A stretch of 64,000 nucleotides of DNA, taken from positions 186,001 through 250,000 of the forward strand of contig JAFLBD010000003.1 in NCBI GenBank assembly GCA_017303935.1, given 5' to 3'. This stretch comes from Armatimonadota bacterium. GTDB lineage: Bacteria; Armatimonadota; Fimbriimonadia; Fimbriimonadales; Fimbriimonadaceae. The position numbers and the translations under genes were made by a program. This document shows, in pieces, positions 50,922 through 60,001 of this stretch; position 1 is the stretch's first letter, and each line of letters opens with the position of its first letter. Under the pieces are notes generated by a model. It made no database searches and was not told where the DNA came from. It saw nothing but the letters and a program-made list of their open reading frames with translations.

Positions 50922-51857
50922 CTACTTGTTCTTGCGACGGCGCGCCATTAGGAGCAAGCCTGGAGCAAGAGCGATCAGCGAGGTCGGTTCTGGAACCACG
51001 TTCACTCGGTCGCCCGTCATTCGCCAACCGTGCGAGTCGCCTTCATACAGACCACCGATGACGCCGTTGCGTCCAATGTATTCGCCCGGATCGTTAACCG
51101 GCTTAGACTTCCATGCCGAGTGGCCATCATTACGTGATTGCCCAGGCAAGAGCACTTGGTTGAACCAGTTCCCTTCAAAGTCCACCAATTCGAGGAAGTT
51201 GTCAGGATCGGAATAGTTAGCGTCTTTCGCAAATGCCGAAACATACCAAGTGTTGGTTCGAATTGCCCTGCTACCAGTGTTCAGAAACTCTGCGGTGACG
51301 TGAGTTGTTTCACCCCAACCAATCGTTCCTGGGCTCACCGCTCCTGTCAAAGAAGCCGTGATCGTCGGGACAACTTCAAGATGGAAGTCAATCGAACCGA
51401 TGGTATCGAGCGCGCTGGACGAACTGCCACCCTTGATCAGGGCGGTGAAGTCATACATCCCCGTTGCAACGTCCGAACTCACCACGCCATTTCGGCGGAC
51501 CAATCCATCGAAATTGATGTCCATTTCCCCGGTGAGTTCAGTACCGAGCGTATAGTTGCCTTGAATGTAGTTGCCATTGATATAGCCGCCAAAGTCGAGA
51601 TCGTTGAAGAGGTTGAGATTCTCGTCGAAGTTCACGCCACCGACGATATCAATCTGGTTAATGTACAACGATTCGTCTTCCGCTCCGCGCATAAATCGAA
51701 CGCCGAACTTGCTCTCGGTCCAGTCCATGGTGCTGGAATCCAGCACGCCACTTCGAGTGTTCCCGTTACTTAACAAGAAGAGATTTTGTGCGCCAGCAAG
51801 GCTAGGCAGCCCGGACAACAACACAACACCAAGTGAGAATAATTGAATATGCTTCAT
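50922..51857 (-). CDS. PEP-CTERM sorted surface protein
   Basis: 311 residues from ATG 51857 (GGAG 6 nt upstream). Signal MKHIQLFSLGVVLLSGLPSLAGAQ, beta-rich body with repeated Asn-rich turns (NYIQGNYTLG) and terminal VPEP-helix-ARRRKNK sorting tail. Confidence 0.85.
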   Translation of the reverse strand: MKHIQLFSLGVVLLSGLPSLAGAQNLFLLSNGNTRSGVLDSSTMDWTESKFGVRFMRGAEDESLYINQIDIVGGVNFDENLNLFNDLDFGGYINGNYIQGNYTLGTELTGEMDINFDGLVRRNGVVSSDVATGMYDFTALIKGGSSSSALDTIGSIDFHLEVVPTITASLTGAVSPGTIGWGETTHVTAEFLNTGSRAIRTNTWYVSAFAKDANYSDPDNFLELVDFEGNWFNQVLLPGQSRNDGHSAWKSKPVNDPGEYIGRNGVIGGLYEGDSHGWRMTGDRVNVVPEPTSLIALAPGLLLMARRRKNK

Positions 51858-51960
51858 AAGAAACTCCAAAATACAGTCTAAACAAGGGTTCGCTAATCTA
51901 ACGCTAATCCTGCGAAACTGTGTGAAGTTCAATTGAAGCGAGACTCAAACACAAAGAAAA

Positions 51961-51990
51961 AACCCCAGTCCGAATTCACGGACTGGGGTT
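51961..51990 (-). terminator. Rho-independent terminator
   Basis: Stem AACCCCAGTCCG / CGGACTGGGGTT (51961-51972, 51979-51990), then TTTTTCTTTG on the minus strand, behind the PEP-CTERM gene that ends at 52024. Confidence 0.9.
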
Positions 51991-52023
51991 TTCAATTAGA
52001 GTTAAGGATAGTTAATCCAGAAC

Positions 52024-53001
52024 TTAGCTCTTTCGTCGGCGGCGAGCAGCGATTGCGCTGAGGCCTGCAGCGAGAGCGAGCATGGTGCCTGGCTCTGGCA
52101 CAGCTTGAACGGTGTACCAGTGAACCTTGTAGGCATCCGAAATGCCGGTCCAAGCACCGTTTCCGACGACGGTCGAACCGAACAGAAGATCGAACGAGGA
52201 ACTCGTCGTCGACGTCGATGCGCTGGTAATCAAGCCAGAGTTCGCGTGTACCGAACCAGTCAAGAAGTCGCCAGCAACGCCACCGCTACCTGCGAGGGTG
52301 TTGATCGTGCTCGTTGCCGAGTTATATCGACCCACGCCGATGTAGTAAGTCTGACCGTTTGCTAAAGTAGCGTTAACCGAGGATTCAGTTGTAGCATTGT
52401 CATCGTCGTTCAGATAAACGAGGTTAAACGCACTGTCGTACACGAAGAGCTCGGTATCTGCGAGAGCCGATTCTGTTGCAATCGTCAACGCACCAAATTG
52501 AACGGTGCCCAAGTTGGTTGGAGTCACGATTCGCTGAGTGATATCTGCCGAATACTGAGCAGTTGTGGCAGTTGTGCCGCCCACGCGATATTGCACGGTG
52601 TGTGCAGCACCAAAGCTGTACCACTGGTTAAATCGAGCTGGAGTAGTGGACGTCGACGATCCCTGCAATTCTGTATCGCTGGTGGTGCTTGCGACGCCTG
52701 ACGAAACGGTCATGCCTCGGATCGAACCGGTGTGACCAGCAATCGTCGAAGACAAGGTGATTCGGTTTTCGTAAATGGCGACCGATTGAGCAGCCATGCC
52801 GATGTTGTAGTAGTCAGCAGCTGTCGAAGTGGTCGAAGTGGTCGAAGTACCGGTCGTGGTACCAACGATGTTATCGCCAGCAACGACACCAGCCAAAGTT
52901 TGACCCGTGTTTCGGGTGTTGTGAGTGCCCGACTCAGTGAAAGTGACCGCAAAGACTGCGGATGCAGACACGAGCCCAGCAAGAATCATTAGACTTTTCA
53001 T
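52024..53001 (-). CDS. PEP-CTERM sorted surface protein
   Basis: 325 residues from the ATG at 53001 (AAGGG 6 nt ahead; the ATG at 53007 is too close to it). Signal MKSLMILAGLVSASAVFA, Thr/Ser-rich beta domain with a run of Thr/Ser (TTTGTSTTSTTSTAA) encoded by short direct repeats near 52825-52860, and C-terminal VPEPGTM, helix, ARRRRKS tail. Confidence 0.86.
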   Translation of the reverse strand: MKSLMILAGLVSASAVFAVTFTESGTHNTRNTGQTLAGVVAGDNIVGTTTGTSTTSTTSTAADYYNIGMAAQSVAIYENRITLSSTIAGHTGSIRGMTVSSGVASTTSDTELQGSSTSTTPARFNQWYSFGAAHTVQYRVGGTTATTAQYSADITQRIVTPTNLGTVQFGALTIATESALADTELFVYDSAFNLVYLNDDDNATTESSVNATLANGQTYYIGVGRYNSATSTINTLAGSGGVAGDFLTGSVHANSGLITSASTSTTSSSFDLLFGSTVVGNGAWTGISDAYKVHWYTVQAVPEPGTMLALAAGLSAIAARRRRKS

Positions 53002-53247
53002 TATCATCCCTTCTTATCGGAAAAGTAAGCACTGAACCTCAGCGACCGTCCCGAGCAAATTACGCCAAGTACAGCAATAGAATCCAGTCACAGCATTTTA
53101 TCGCAGAATCCTGCTTTTAAGTGAACTTTTTTTCGCAAATGGTCCTCCTAGGTTCCCTGGGCTGAAAATACTAGCAATTGTACAGGCCATCTATGGCACA
53201 CGGATGATTTGTTCAAGTCTGGGGCCCGAAGTCGAACACAAAGAAAT

Positions 53248-53289
53248 GCACTCTGTCGGAGGCACCACAACTCGGTCCCGACAGAGTGC
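53248..53289 (-). terminator. Long-stem hairpin behind the secreted protein gene
   Basis: 12-bp perfect stem GCACTCTGTCGG / CCGACAGAGTGC with an 18-nt loop, 20 nt behind the stop at 53309. The tail on the minus strand (ATTTCTTTG) is weakly U-rich. Apart from this and an A/T-rich leader with the divergent-side promoter region, the 53008-53308 gap holds no gene. Confidence 0.6.
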
Positions 53290-53308
53290 TTTGGCGAATC
53301 CCCCTGAA

Positions 53309-54562
53309 CTAGTTCACGATTTCGATCGTAACCTGAATCTTGGAGTTCTTTGGCTTGACGACGATCTTCTGATCTTGCCACAGCTTGTACAAATCAAAGT
53401 TCTCGTTGTGCTTCAGCAACACATCGTCTTCACTGTACTGATCTCGATCCTTGATATCAACGTTCAAATTCATCGTGGTTCCTTTGATCGTAAAAGTCGT
53501 CGAACCGTTTGACTTGCAGCTGATCTTGTCGCCCTTCTTGAACTTAGCGTCGCCCGCCTTATCCCGGGTACCAACCCAAGCCGTTTGCCCGGCCAGCATC
53601 ACGCTCCCAAAAACTTCGACAGTCTTATCATCTTTGCCCAGCTCGTCAGCGACCGCATTGGCAACCTGCCCGACGACGTTTCCGGTTGGGCCGTCAAAAG
53701 TGTCCAAGAATTGCAACGTGACCTTAACTTTGTAACCATTTTGGGCCATTGTTCGCTTTTCACTGTCCGTCATGGTGCGAGCGCGTTCGGTCGGAGATTT
53801 GCTTCCATCGCCGGTACTTGCAGGTCGGCCGCCATTGGTGCGCTCGGTCGGGCTGGTCCCGGTGCTGCTTCCGCCCACCGCGCCGCCAGTTGAAGGCGGG
53901 CGTCCCGAATTTGGCCGAGTTGAGCCAGAACTACCGGTTTGAACTCCCAAAGAAGCCGAAGTATCGGCGATCACATCGGCCGTAGCCACGCCGTTCTTGA
54001 CCGTACATTTCACCCAAAGCGTGCCCATGCCTTCTAGCTTCTTGCGCGCCACTTCCTTTCCGGCGACAATGAACTTCGTGTTGTCATCGATATTGTAAAA
54101 GTGCTCGCCAAGCATCAGTACCTTTGGATAGAGTCCTTTAACTTGACCATTACGCGACCCTTGATGAGCGCTCACCCAAGTCGTGTAGCTCTGTTCGTCC
54201 CAAACTCGAAGGGCGGTTTGAATTCCGTTTACTTTTTGCTGGATCCACCTGACCGATTTCTTCATTTCGGCCTGCGCCATCTTGGTCAAACTGCCAGTGG
54301 TGCCGTCGTTCATGAACACCGTGTTTGCATTGACCACTAAAGTCGAATCCTTCCCCGCCGAATCTCGAACGACGATGCTGCCTGTGTTGCCAAAAACACA
54401 GTTGACCAAAATGCCCTTGCCTAGCTTCGGCGCGGGAGTCTCAGATTGCGACTGGCCAGCGAGCCAAAGAGTCGGGAACGTGGTCGGCGCAGCGACGGAA
54501 GATTGGGACATCGACAAGCAGATCAAGCTCGCCGATAGAATCAGAAGTGCCTTTGGTTTCAT
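53309..54562 (-). CDS. Secreted protein of unknown function with Pro/Gly/Ser linker
   Basis: 417 residues. Signal peptide MKPKALLILSASLICLSMSQSSVAA. Two soluble beta domains (residues ~30-205 and ~270-417) are joined by a disordered linker of Gly, Ser, Thr, Pro and Arg (~208-262, SPTERTNGGRPASTG). Part of the first domain resembles the small OB-like fold in DUF5666-type proteins (GSIVVRDSAGKDSTLVVNANT), but the family is uncertain. Confidence 0.66.
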   Translation of the reverse strand: MKPKALLILSASLICLSMSQSSVAAPTTFPTLWLAGQSQSETPAPKLGKGILVNCVFGNTGSIVVRDSAGKDSTLVVNANTVFMNDGTTGSLTKMAQAEMKKSVRWIQQKVNGIQTALRVWDEQSYTTWVSAHQGSRNGQVKGLYPKVLMLGEHFYNIDDNTKFIVAGKEVARKKLEGMGTLWVKCTVKNGVATADVIADTSASLGVQTGSSGSTRPNSGRPPSTGGAVGGSSTGTSPTERTNGGRPASTGDGSKSPTERARTMTDSEKRTMAQNGYKVKVTLQFLDTFDGPTGNVVGQVANAVADELGKDDKTVEVFGSVMLAGQTAWVGTRDKAGDAKFKKGDKISCKSNGSTTFTIKGTTMNLNVDIKDRDQYSEDDVLLKHNENFDLYKLWQDQKIVVKPKNSKIQVTIEIVN

Positions 54563-54790
54563 TCAAATGTGTCCTTCAGCTGCGCGAAATCAAATCGCTC
54601 AGCTTCGAAAAGACAGTTTGCAGACCTATCGTAAGGTGATCGTAAACTGCCGGATTCAGGAATCACAATTCTTCCAATCCGATGCTTTTCAAAGACGTCG
54701 CCATCGATCAAAATACAAATCTAAGCTCAGGCACACCGTCACAAGTTTTACAAATTTTGGGTTTACATGACCTTATGATATAGTCATCCC

Positions 54791-55780
54791 ATGAACTCAA
54801 TCGTGAAAGCCGGGCTGATCACCGCATGCATGATGATCCACGCGTCGGCTTGGTGCTCGTTTGACTTAATCCTTCTCCCCAGCGCGACGGGCCGAGTCGG
54901 AAGAATTGATCCGAACAACCAAGTCAATTTGGGCTCGTTCGGACCAAACACGCCAGGACACGTGGTCAATTCAGCCGACGGAATCTGGGTTCAAAGCTCC
55001 ACTGGAAGGTACGCCCGATACAACTACTCGACGGGCGAACTCCTGAATCAATCGTCGGTTATCACTAACTTTATTTCTAATCCGATCGCGGGCCTGAACG
55101 CCAACGGACTGACCGGCATCGTCGGAAACAACATTCGCGAGATCAACATGTCAACCGGCGGAGCCACCAATATCGCGACACTAGGCACTACGAACATCTA
55201 CTCACGGATCGAGCGACTCAATAGTGGCCTTTACGTCGCGATGGGCAAGACATCTAGTAACACTCATTTGATCGAGACTTATTCGGCAGGAGGTTTGGTT
55301 GACTCTATACAAATTCTTGGCGCAATGCAAGGCTCGTGTGGGCAAATCGCTGTGACCCCAAATGGGCTGGGGTATCGCATTTACACTTTCGTAGGACTAG
55401 GTGGCGGGTCACCAGCTCCTACATTACGATCTATTACGATTTCGAGCACCGGGCTGATCTCATCGACGTCTTCTATCAGTGTGAGTAGCACAGGATGGGC
55501 ACTGGACTCCGAGCCTGCCACCGTTGCTGGTCACGATGGTCTTTGGGTCATTGGGCAATCTGCGGCAGGCACCACGATCGTAAACCAGATCGCAACCACC
55601 CCGACCATGGCAGTCGTCGATAGCTTTGTCATCGATTATACGATTCCCAGTAATCGTCCCTGGAGCGCGGTGAACATCGTCGCCCCAGAGCCATCAGGCA
55701 TCCTCGCCACTGCCCTTCCCTTAGCCGCATTACTCCTCCGCCGAAGCAGAAGGCAACACTCTCAATCACCAAGAAATTAA
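54791..55780 (+). CDS. PEP-CTERM-like secreted protein with beta-propeller-type repeats
   Basis: 329 residues. Signal MNSIVKAGLITACMMIHASAWC, repeated short beta strands as in propeller proteins, and an APEPSGI-helix-LLLRRSRRQ C-terminus, a variant of the PEP-CTERM signal. Stop TAA overlaps the next start (TAATG). Confidence 0.74.
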   Translation: MNSIVKAGLITACMMIHASAWCSFDLILLPSATGRVGRIDPNNQVNLGSFGPNTPGHVVNSADGIWVQSSTGRYARYNYSTGELLNQSSVITNFISNPIAGLNANGLTGIVGNNIREINMSTGGATNIATLGTTNIYSRIERLNSGLYVAMGKTSSNTHLIETYSAGGLVDSIQILGAMQGSCGQIAVTPNGLGYRIYTFVGLGGGSPAPTLRSITISSTGLISSTSSISVSSTGWALDSEPATVAGHDGLWVIGQSAAGTTIVNQIATTPTMAVVDSFVIDYTIPSNRPWSAVNIVAPEPSGILATALPLAALLLRRSRRQHSQSPRN

Positions 55781-56073
55781 TGGATAAGGTTAAGTGGGCA
55801 CGATCAGATGTACTTCGGTTTCACCTCAAAGAGGCTCACGAAGACTTGACTAAACTCATCACCGAATTAGAAACCAAGGATGTTAGCAATGCCGAGTTAT
55901 ACAGTGTTGTTGCTCATTTGTACCACCATTTGAATAGTGGATGGAACTCCAGACGCTATACCGATATCAACCATCCTGACCTCTTTGAGGATCATAAATT
56001 CATGGAACTAGCAGAATTTCCAAAAGATCTACATCCTTGGGAATTTCCACCAGACAGCGAGCTTGAAGAGTAG
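55780..56073 (+). CDS. Small hypothetical protein
   Basis: 97 residues, soluble, helical with His pairs (VAHLYHHLN) and an acidic C-terminus (PPDSELEE). ATG overlaps the stop of the preceding PEP-CTERM-like gene by one base. Base use is more AT-rich than in its neighbours. No family recognised. Confidence 0.6.
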   Translation: MDKVKWARSDVLRFHLKEAHEDLTKLITELETKDVSNAELYSVVAHLYHHLNSGWNSRRYTDINHPDLFEDHKFMELAEFPKDLHPWEFPPDSELEE

Positions 56074-56190
56074 ATAGGATTATCGTAAGTCTCATCGATG
56101 ATCTGCAAAATGCCCAAGGACATAACCTCTTGACTCGATAAATATGATTCAGATCAATCCGTGTAACATTTTTGGCGATAGTAAAGCATC

Positions 56191-56835
56191 ATGATCACGA
56201 TCACCAAAAGTGAAAGCCATGGCGAGGAGCCGCATGCCCACACTACCTATCTTATAGGTTCAACGATTGTTGCCGCAGAAGGATGCCTTGATCCGCTAGG
56301 CGCATTAGAAGACATCGTGATGTTCCAAATCCAGCATGTAATCGGATGGGATGATACAAGCGATTCGATCATACTTCAGGAATCAGCTATAGAACCTCTC
56401 ATCCCTGGCGCGGCGTCCCTCGAAGGATATGATCTCTATGATCAGATCATAGAATCATTCGGGTTCGATCCGGTGATTACCGTGAGCTATGATTGCAAAG
56501 GCAATTCCTTAGCATTCAAGAAGCTCTTCGCTGCACATCAAACCGATTTAGCATGGACCTGCGGACTGCCAATGGACACCACAATTGGTATTTGGGAGAA
56601 GTATGCGACTTCAAAACTAAAAGATCTTCAATTCGAATTCCACGAGAACGGTTATCGAATGGAAAAACTCCTAACAAAAGCCCTTAAATCCGTTGGATTT
56701 TGGTATACCTTCTCCCCTCTTGAAGTCGAAATCACTTTTTACCGATGCGAACGGAAAGCAGCGTCTTTGTGTGGCTCAGTATCAACCGATTTCGATTCCG
56801 CAATACTCACCGTATTCAACGTACAGAGTATCTAG
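56191..56835 (+). CDS. Hypothetical protein
   Basis: 214 residues, soluble, Ile-rich, without signal peptide. No motif recognised. Like the gene before it, it is AT-rich and without obvious relatives, so it may have come by transfer. Nothing else was seen in the 56836-57033 gap. Confidence 0.55.
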   Translation: MITITKSESHGEEPHAHTTYLIGSTIVAAEGCLDPLGALEDIVMFQIQHVIGWDDTSDSIILQESAIEPLIPGAASLEGYDLYDQIIESFGFDPVITVSYDCKGNSLAFKKLFAAHQTDLAWTCGLPMDTTIGIWEKYATSKLKDLQFEFHENGYRMEKLLTKALKSVGFWYTFSPLEVEITFYRCERKAASLCGSVSTDFDSAILTVFNVQSI

Positions 56836-57033
56836 AAGTCTCGAAATTCGCCTAACTCTTCTTTCTTTGTTGGCTGATACCCATTATCCAACTAAGGCGG
56901 TTCTACAATCTCATTTCCAACCGAACCTCAATTACAGAAACACATTTTTAGAATCGTTTCTACATTCTATCTGCACAAAAAGATAGCGATAAGTTCTTGT
57001 ATCCATCGCTAAAAATAGTGCCTCTCTAATTGC

Positions 57034-58269
57034 ATGATGGCTAAGAAGAGAATTCTTGCTGCGATGGCCAAAGGGAGCGTACTTTTGTACGGAGCCATTG
57101 CAATCGTCGTCGGCTTCACCAGCACAACAGGCATGAAATCGGCCAATGCTAGGGCATCGCTGCCCAACTACATCGTGATTGGCTACAACGATCTCGGAAT
57201 GCACTGCATGAATGAGGATTTCAGCGAGTTCTGCTTGCTGCCCCCAGCAAACACCATGCGAGCAACCGTGATCGACCGAACCCACGGTAGCCCGGAGATC
57301 ATCACCCAAGGCGTGACGGTGGAATATAGCATGCCCGGCAATACCACGTCCGCAAACAAGACAAATTTCTGGCAATACGCACAACTGTACTTTGGCGTCA
57401 ATCTGGCTCCAAACATGGGACTCTTCGGCAAAGGACTGACCGGAACGATGAATGTGAGCGCAGACCGTGACTTCATCGCGCCCGGAATCCCGATCACCCC
57501 GCGAATGGACAATGGGCAAGAAAACGCCTATCAGTTCGCGAAATTGACACTCAAACGCAACGGTCAAATCGTACACGTCACCGCGCCGGTTATCCCGGTT
57601 TCGTGGGAAATGCACTGCGACACATGCCACCTGACCAAGGGCTCGAAGTTCACGATCGGCAACACCGACAAGCGCATGGCGCCCGATGTTTTGTCCGCTC
57701 ACGATAAACTTCATGGCACCAATTTGCGAGCTCAAAAACCAGTGCTCTGCGCCAAATGTCACGCCGATCCAGCGCTCGGCGCACCCGGCGTCGCCGGAGT
57801 TTCAACGTTCTCGCACGCCATGCACGGAGCACACGCCAGCCGCATGGCACAGTTCGAACTCGGAACCAAGAATGAGTGCTATTCGTGCCATCCTGGCGTC
57901 CGAACGCAATGCCAACGAGACGTTCACACCGCTCGCGGAATGAACTGTAACAGTTGCCACGGCACCATGGCCGATGTCGGGAACACGGCTCGAAGACCAT
58001 GGGTCGACCTCCCCACTTGCGGTAGTTGCCACCAGCGCGCAGGCTTTGCCTTCGAAGAACCCGGCAAGCTCTTTAGAGATTCCAAAGGGCACGGCGGCGT
58101 GAAGTGCGTGGTCTGCCACAACACCCCGCACACAATCTTGCCCGCCACCCAGCCGCAAGACAATCAACAAGTAATCTCGTTGCAGGGCTTCGCAGACACA
58201 CTGCAAGAATGCACGGTCTGCCACAAAACCCGGCCGTCCGACCCATTCCCCCACCGCCGCGAAGACTAA
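57034..58269 (+). CDS. Seven-haem c-type cytochrome
   Basis: 411 residues. Signal anchor (~13-40), then a beta ectodomain beginning NYIVIGYNDLGMHCMNEDFS, and C-terminal half with seven CxxCH haem sites (CDTCH, CAKCH, CYSCH, CNSCH, CGSCH, CVVCH, CTVCH). The distal His is expected from scattered His residues. It would carry electrons in the periplasm or outside, with no partner oxidase or reductase gene in the window. ATG at 57034 or 57037. Confidence 0.9.
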   Translation: MMAKKRILAAMAKGSVLLYGAIAIVVGFTSTTGMKSANARASLPNYIVIGYNDLGMHCMNEDFSEFCLLPPANTMRATVIDRTHGSPEIITQGVTVEYSMPGNTTSANKTNFWQYAQLYFGVNLAPNMGLFGKGLTGTMNVSADRDFIAPGIPITPRMDNGQENAYQFAKLTLKRNGQIVHVTAPVIPVSWEMHCDTCHLTKGSKFTIGNTDKRMAPDVLSAHDKLHGTNLRAQKPVLCAKCHADPALGAPGVAGVSTFSHAMHGAHASRMAQFELGTKNECYSCHPGVRTQCQRDVHTARGMNCNSCHGTMADVGNTARRPWVDLPTCGSCHQRAGFAFEEPGKLFRDSKGHGGVKCVVCHNTPHTILPATQPQDNQQVISLQGFADTLQECTVCHKTRPSDPFPHRRED

Positions 58270-58295
58270 CCCGTCGCTTGTCACGGCAGATAAAC

Positions 58296-58342
58296 ACCCC
58301 CCTCATTACTTGTTATGAGGTGGGCTAGGGGGGGGGGGAGAA
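58296..58342. repeat. Hairpin repeat with G11 tract (copy 1)
   Basis: CCCCCCTCATTAC...GTTATGAGGTGGG, followed by an 11-G run at 58328-58338. In reverse complement it matches copy 2 (59268-59312): C-rich block, CTCAT stem, ATGAGGGGGG. The two lie in opposite orientation and flank the minus-strand FN3-like gene. Copy 1 could also act as terminator for both neighbours. Confidence 0.55.
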
Positions 58343-58350
58343 AAAGCAAC

Positions 58351-58992
58351 CTACCCAGCCAGCAGCAAACCGGAGCCGACGCCACCAGCCCACATCGAAA
58401 CAGGCAAACAAGCCACCGAAGTCAGACCCCGGCGCTTTGTCCGAACCCGTAACCAAATCGGAACACCAGGCTCGCCCAAAATCGAGAACTTGGTCGAGGT
58501 CACCGAATCCAGCAGAACCCAAGGCCCAGAGCCGTTGGGAGCGGTTTCCACCATAAAGAGGGTCCCTTTCACATTGCCGTTCCGGTTCCATCGCAGGCTC
58601 AGCTCGCCTTCGCCGTTCGCGGTGATCACCAGGTCGGTCACCGGAGCCGGGGCCGATCGCACAGGCGAAGATCGATGCGGCGCCAGCCGAAGCCCCGCCA
58701 AAATCTCGTCGGGAATGTTCTCGTCGGCGCGCCATCGCCGCGCAAAAGTGCCCACCAGATCCCGAACCACGTCGCGTTGAGCGTCCTTTTCGGTCACCGT
58801 CGCCTTCAGCGCGTTTTTGGCGGCCTGAGTCTGTTGCAGCTGCTTTTCAAACTGGCCGATCTGGGCTTGCAGCTCGGTCAGCTCCGGCTTATCCAGCCCC
58901 AAAGTGTCCGCGTACAGCTGCGCCGCGTCAAAAAACACCTTCAAACTGGCGAGATATTCCGCATCGCCCATCTTTTGCGTGACAAGTTCCAT
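58351..58992 (-). CDS. FN3-like domain protein with helical N-terminus (copy A)
   Basis: 213 residues from the ATG at 58992; the frame upstream is open but has no match in the paralogue at 62481-63122, which has the same length from its ATG. Residues ~1-105 are helical, and ~115-213 form an FN3-like beta sandwich (ANGEGELSLRWNRNGNVKGTLFMVET...), ending in W-A-G-G. The same WAGG ending is in copy B, and both carry L-A-P-H before the beta domain. Possibly an extracellular or phage-tail-associated binding protein. Function unknown. Confidence 0.7.
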   Translation of the reverse strand: MELVTQKMGDAEYLASLKVFFDAAQLYADTLGLDKPELTELQAQIGQFEKQLQQTQAAKNALKATVTEKDAQRDVVRDLVGTFARRWRADENIPDEILAGLRLAPHRSSPVRSAPAPVTDLVITANGEGELSLRWNRNGNVKGTLFMVETAPNGSGPWVLLDSVTSTKFSILGEPGVPIWLRVRTKRRGLTSVACLPVSMWAGGVGSGLLLAG

Positions 58993-59267
58993 AGCCTTAC
59001 TTTTAGGTTCGGCAGAGCCTGTCCCGATCTTCACCTTTTGGTCAAAATCGCCCGGTTTAGGTTCAACGGTGCCCGAATCCGCGTGGCATCCTCCGAATTC
59101 CGTCTGGCGTCTGGCGGAAGTGGCGTGGAGAAAGTCGACTTCCCTGCGGATTCGGTCGGCGAATGCGGCGCGTACGGCGGAAACCACGGGCCGTCATTCG
59201 GAATCTGCCAAGTTTCTTCCGACCGACACGGAGTTTCCGGCGGAATTCTTGCTTAGAATGCTGCCCT

Positions 59268-59312
59268 TCTCTCCCCTACCCCCTCATGCGCGGTCGCGCA
59301 TGAGGGGGGAAT
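59268..59312. repeat. Hairpin repeat (copy 2)
   Basis: CCCCCTCATGCGCG and its exact complement (59279-59292, 59295-59308; 12-bp stem with a 6-nt loop in practice). It shares the C-rich block and CTCAT/ATGAG arms with copy 1. The rest of 58993-59493 contains no convincing gene; the minus-strand reading from 58993 to 59187 extends the FN3 frame without homology to its paralogue. Confidence 0.55.
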
Positions 59313-59493
59313 TTATTTCGAATTGTCGTTTCTTAGAAGATGTGCACGTATAATCTCATTGGCAAGCCCGCCTCTTGGTAGTCTGCTTGAGGCTTGAAAG
59401 GAATGGCCGGTCAATGGTTCGTCATTCCGGGCTTGCTTCTCGTTTTCAATAGTTGCCCAGCTCCAAACATTCTGTATAACAACCTGTAGAACA

Positions 59494-59736
59494 ATGACCG
59501 AAGAAGAAATTAAGAAACGAGTCGCGGAGAACATGGCCAAACACCAAAATCTGGAAGGCATGCCGATTGATTACGACCTATCCGAGCAGATGCGGCAGCA
59601 CAACAAGAGACACTATGATCTCCTGAACGAGCACGGTGAGCCGATGAGCGCAAAGGAACTCGCAGAAATGGGCTGCCGTTCTGCCGCGACTGGCACAGAT
59701 TTGTCTGACCTGGAAGAATACGACCGCACGAACTAA
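59494..59736 (+). CDS. Small hypothetical acidic/helical protein
   Basis: 80 residues, strongly charged and helical (MTEEEIKKRVAENM). It resembles small regulators in shape only. It precedes the methyltransferase by 265 nt and runs in the same direction; the gap shows no further gene. Confidence 0.55.
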   Translation: MTEEEIKKRVAENMAKHQNLEGMPIDYDLSEQMRQHNKRHYDLLNEHGEPMSAKELAEMGCRSAATGTDLSDLEEYDRTN

Positions 59737-60001
59737 TCAAGATTACAATCGCCACGGCGGCGACCAATCAAGGTCGATAAATGCAGGCTCAGGTCAACGG
59801 ACCATCGACACGGTCAACCTTCACGCCCCGAGCGGACTCCCTCCGGACAAGCCTACGCTGTTTCATTATACGTTGCTCGTTCACGAGTAGCGGATTTGTG
59901 ACTGAATCTGCAATCGTCATAATCACCCGACCCGTTTTCAATGAACTTCGCCAGCCTAGGAACCATTGTTGTTAGTGCAAAGGTAAGCTCCGACCGGTAG
60001 C

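Noticed and set aside
45858-53001. Exosortase or sortase locus near the five sorted proteins
   Set aside because: No gene with exosortase-type membrane helices and catalytic Cys/Arg/His pattern was found between them; it must lie elsewhere.
58325-58735. Arg/Ser-rich minus-strand frame that ends in the G11 tract
   Set aside because: It overlaps the FN3-like gene in another frame and has no homology to the paralogue; the FN3 frame explains the sequence.
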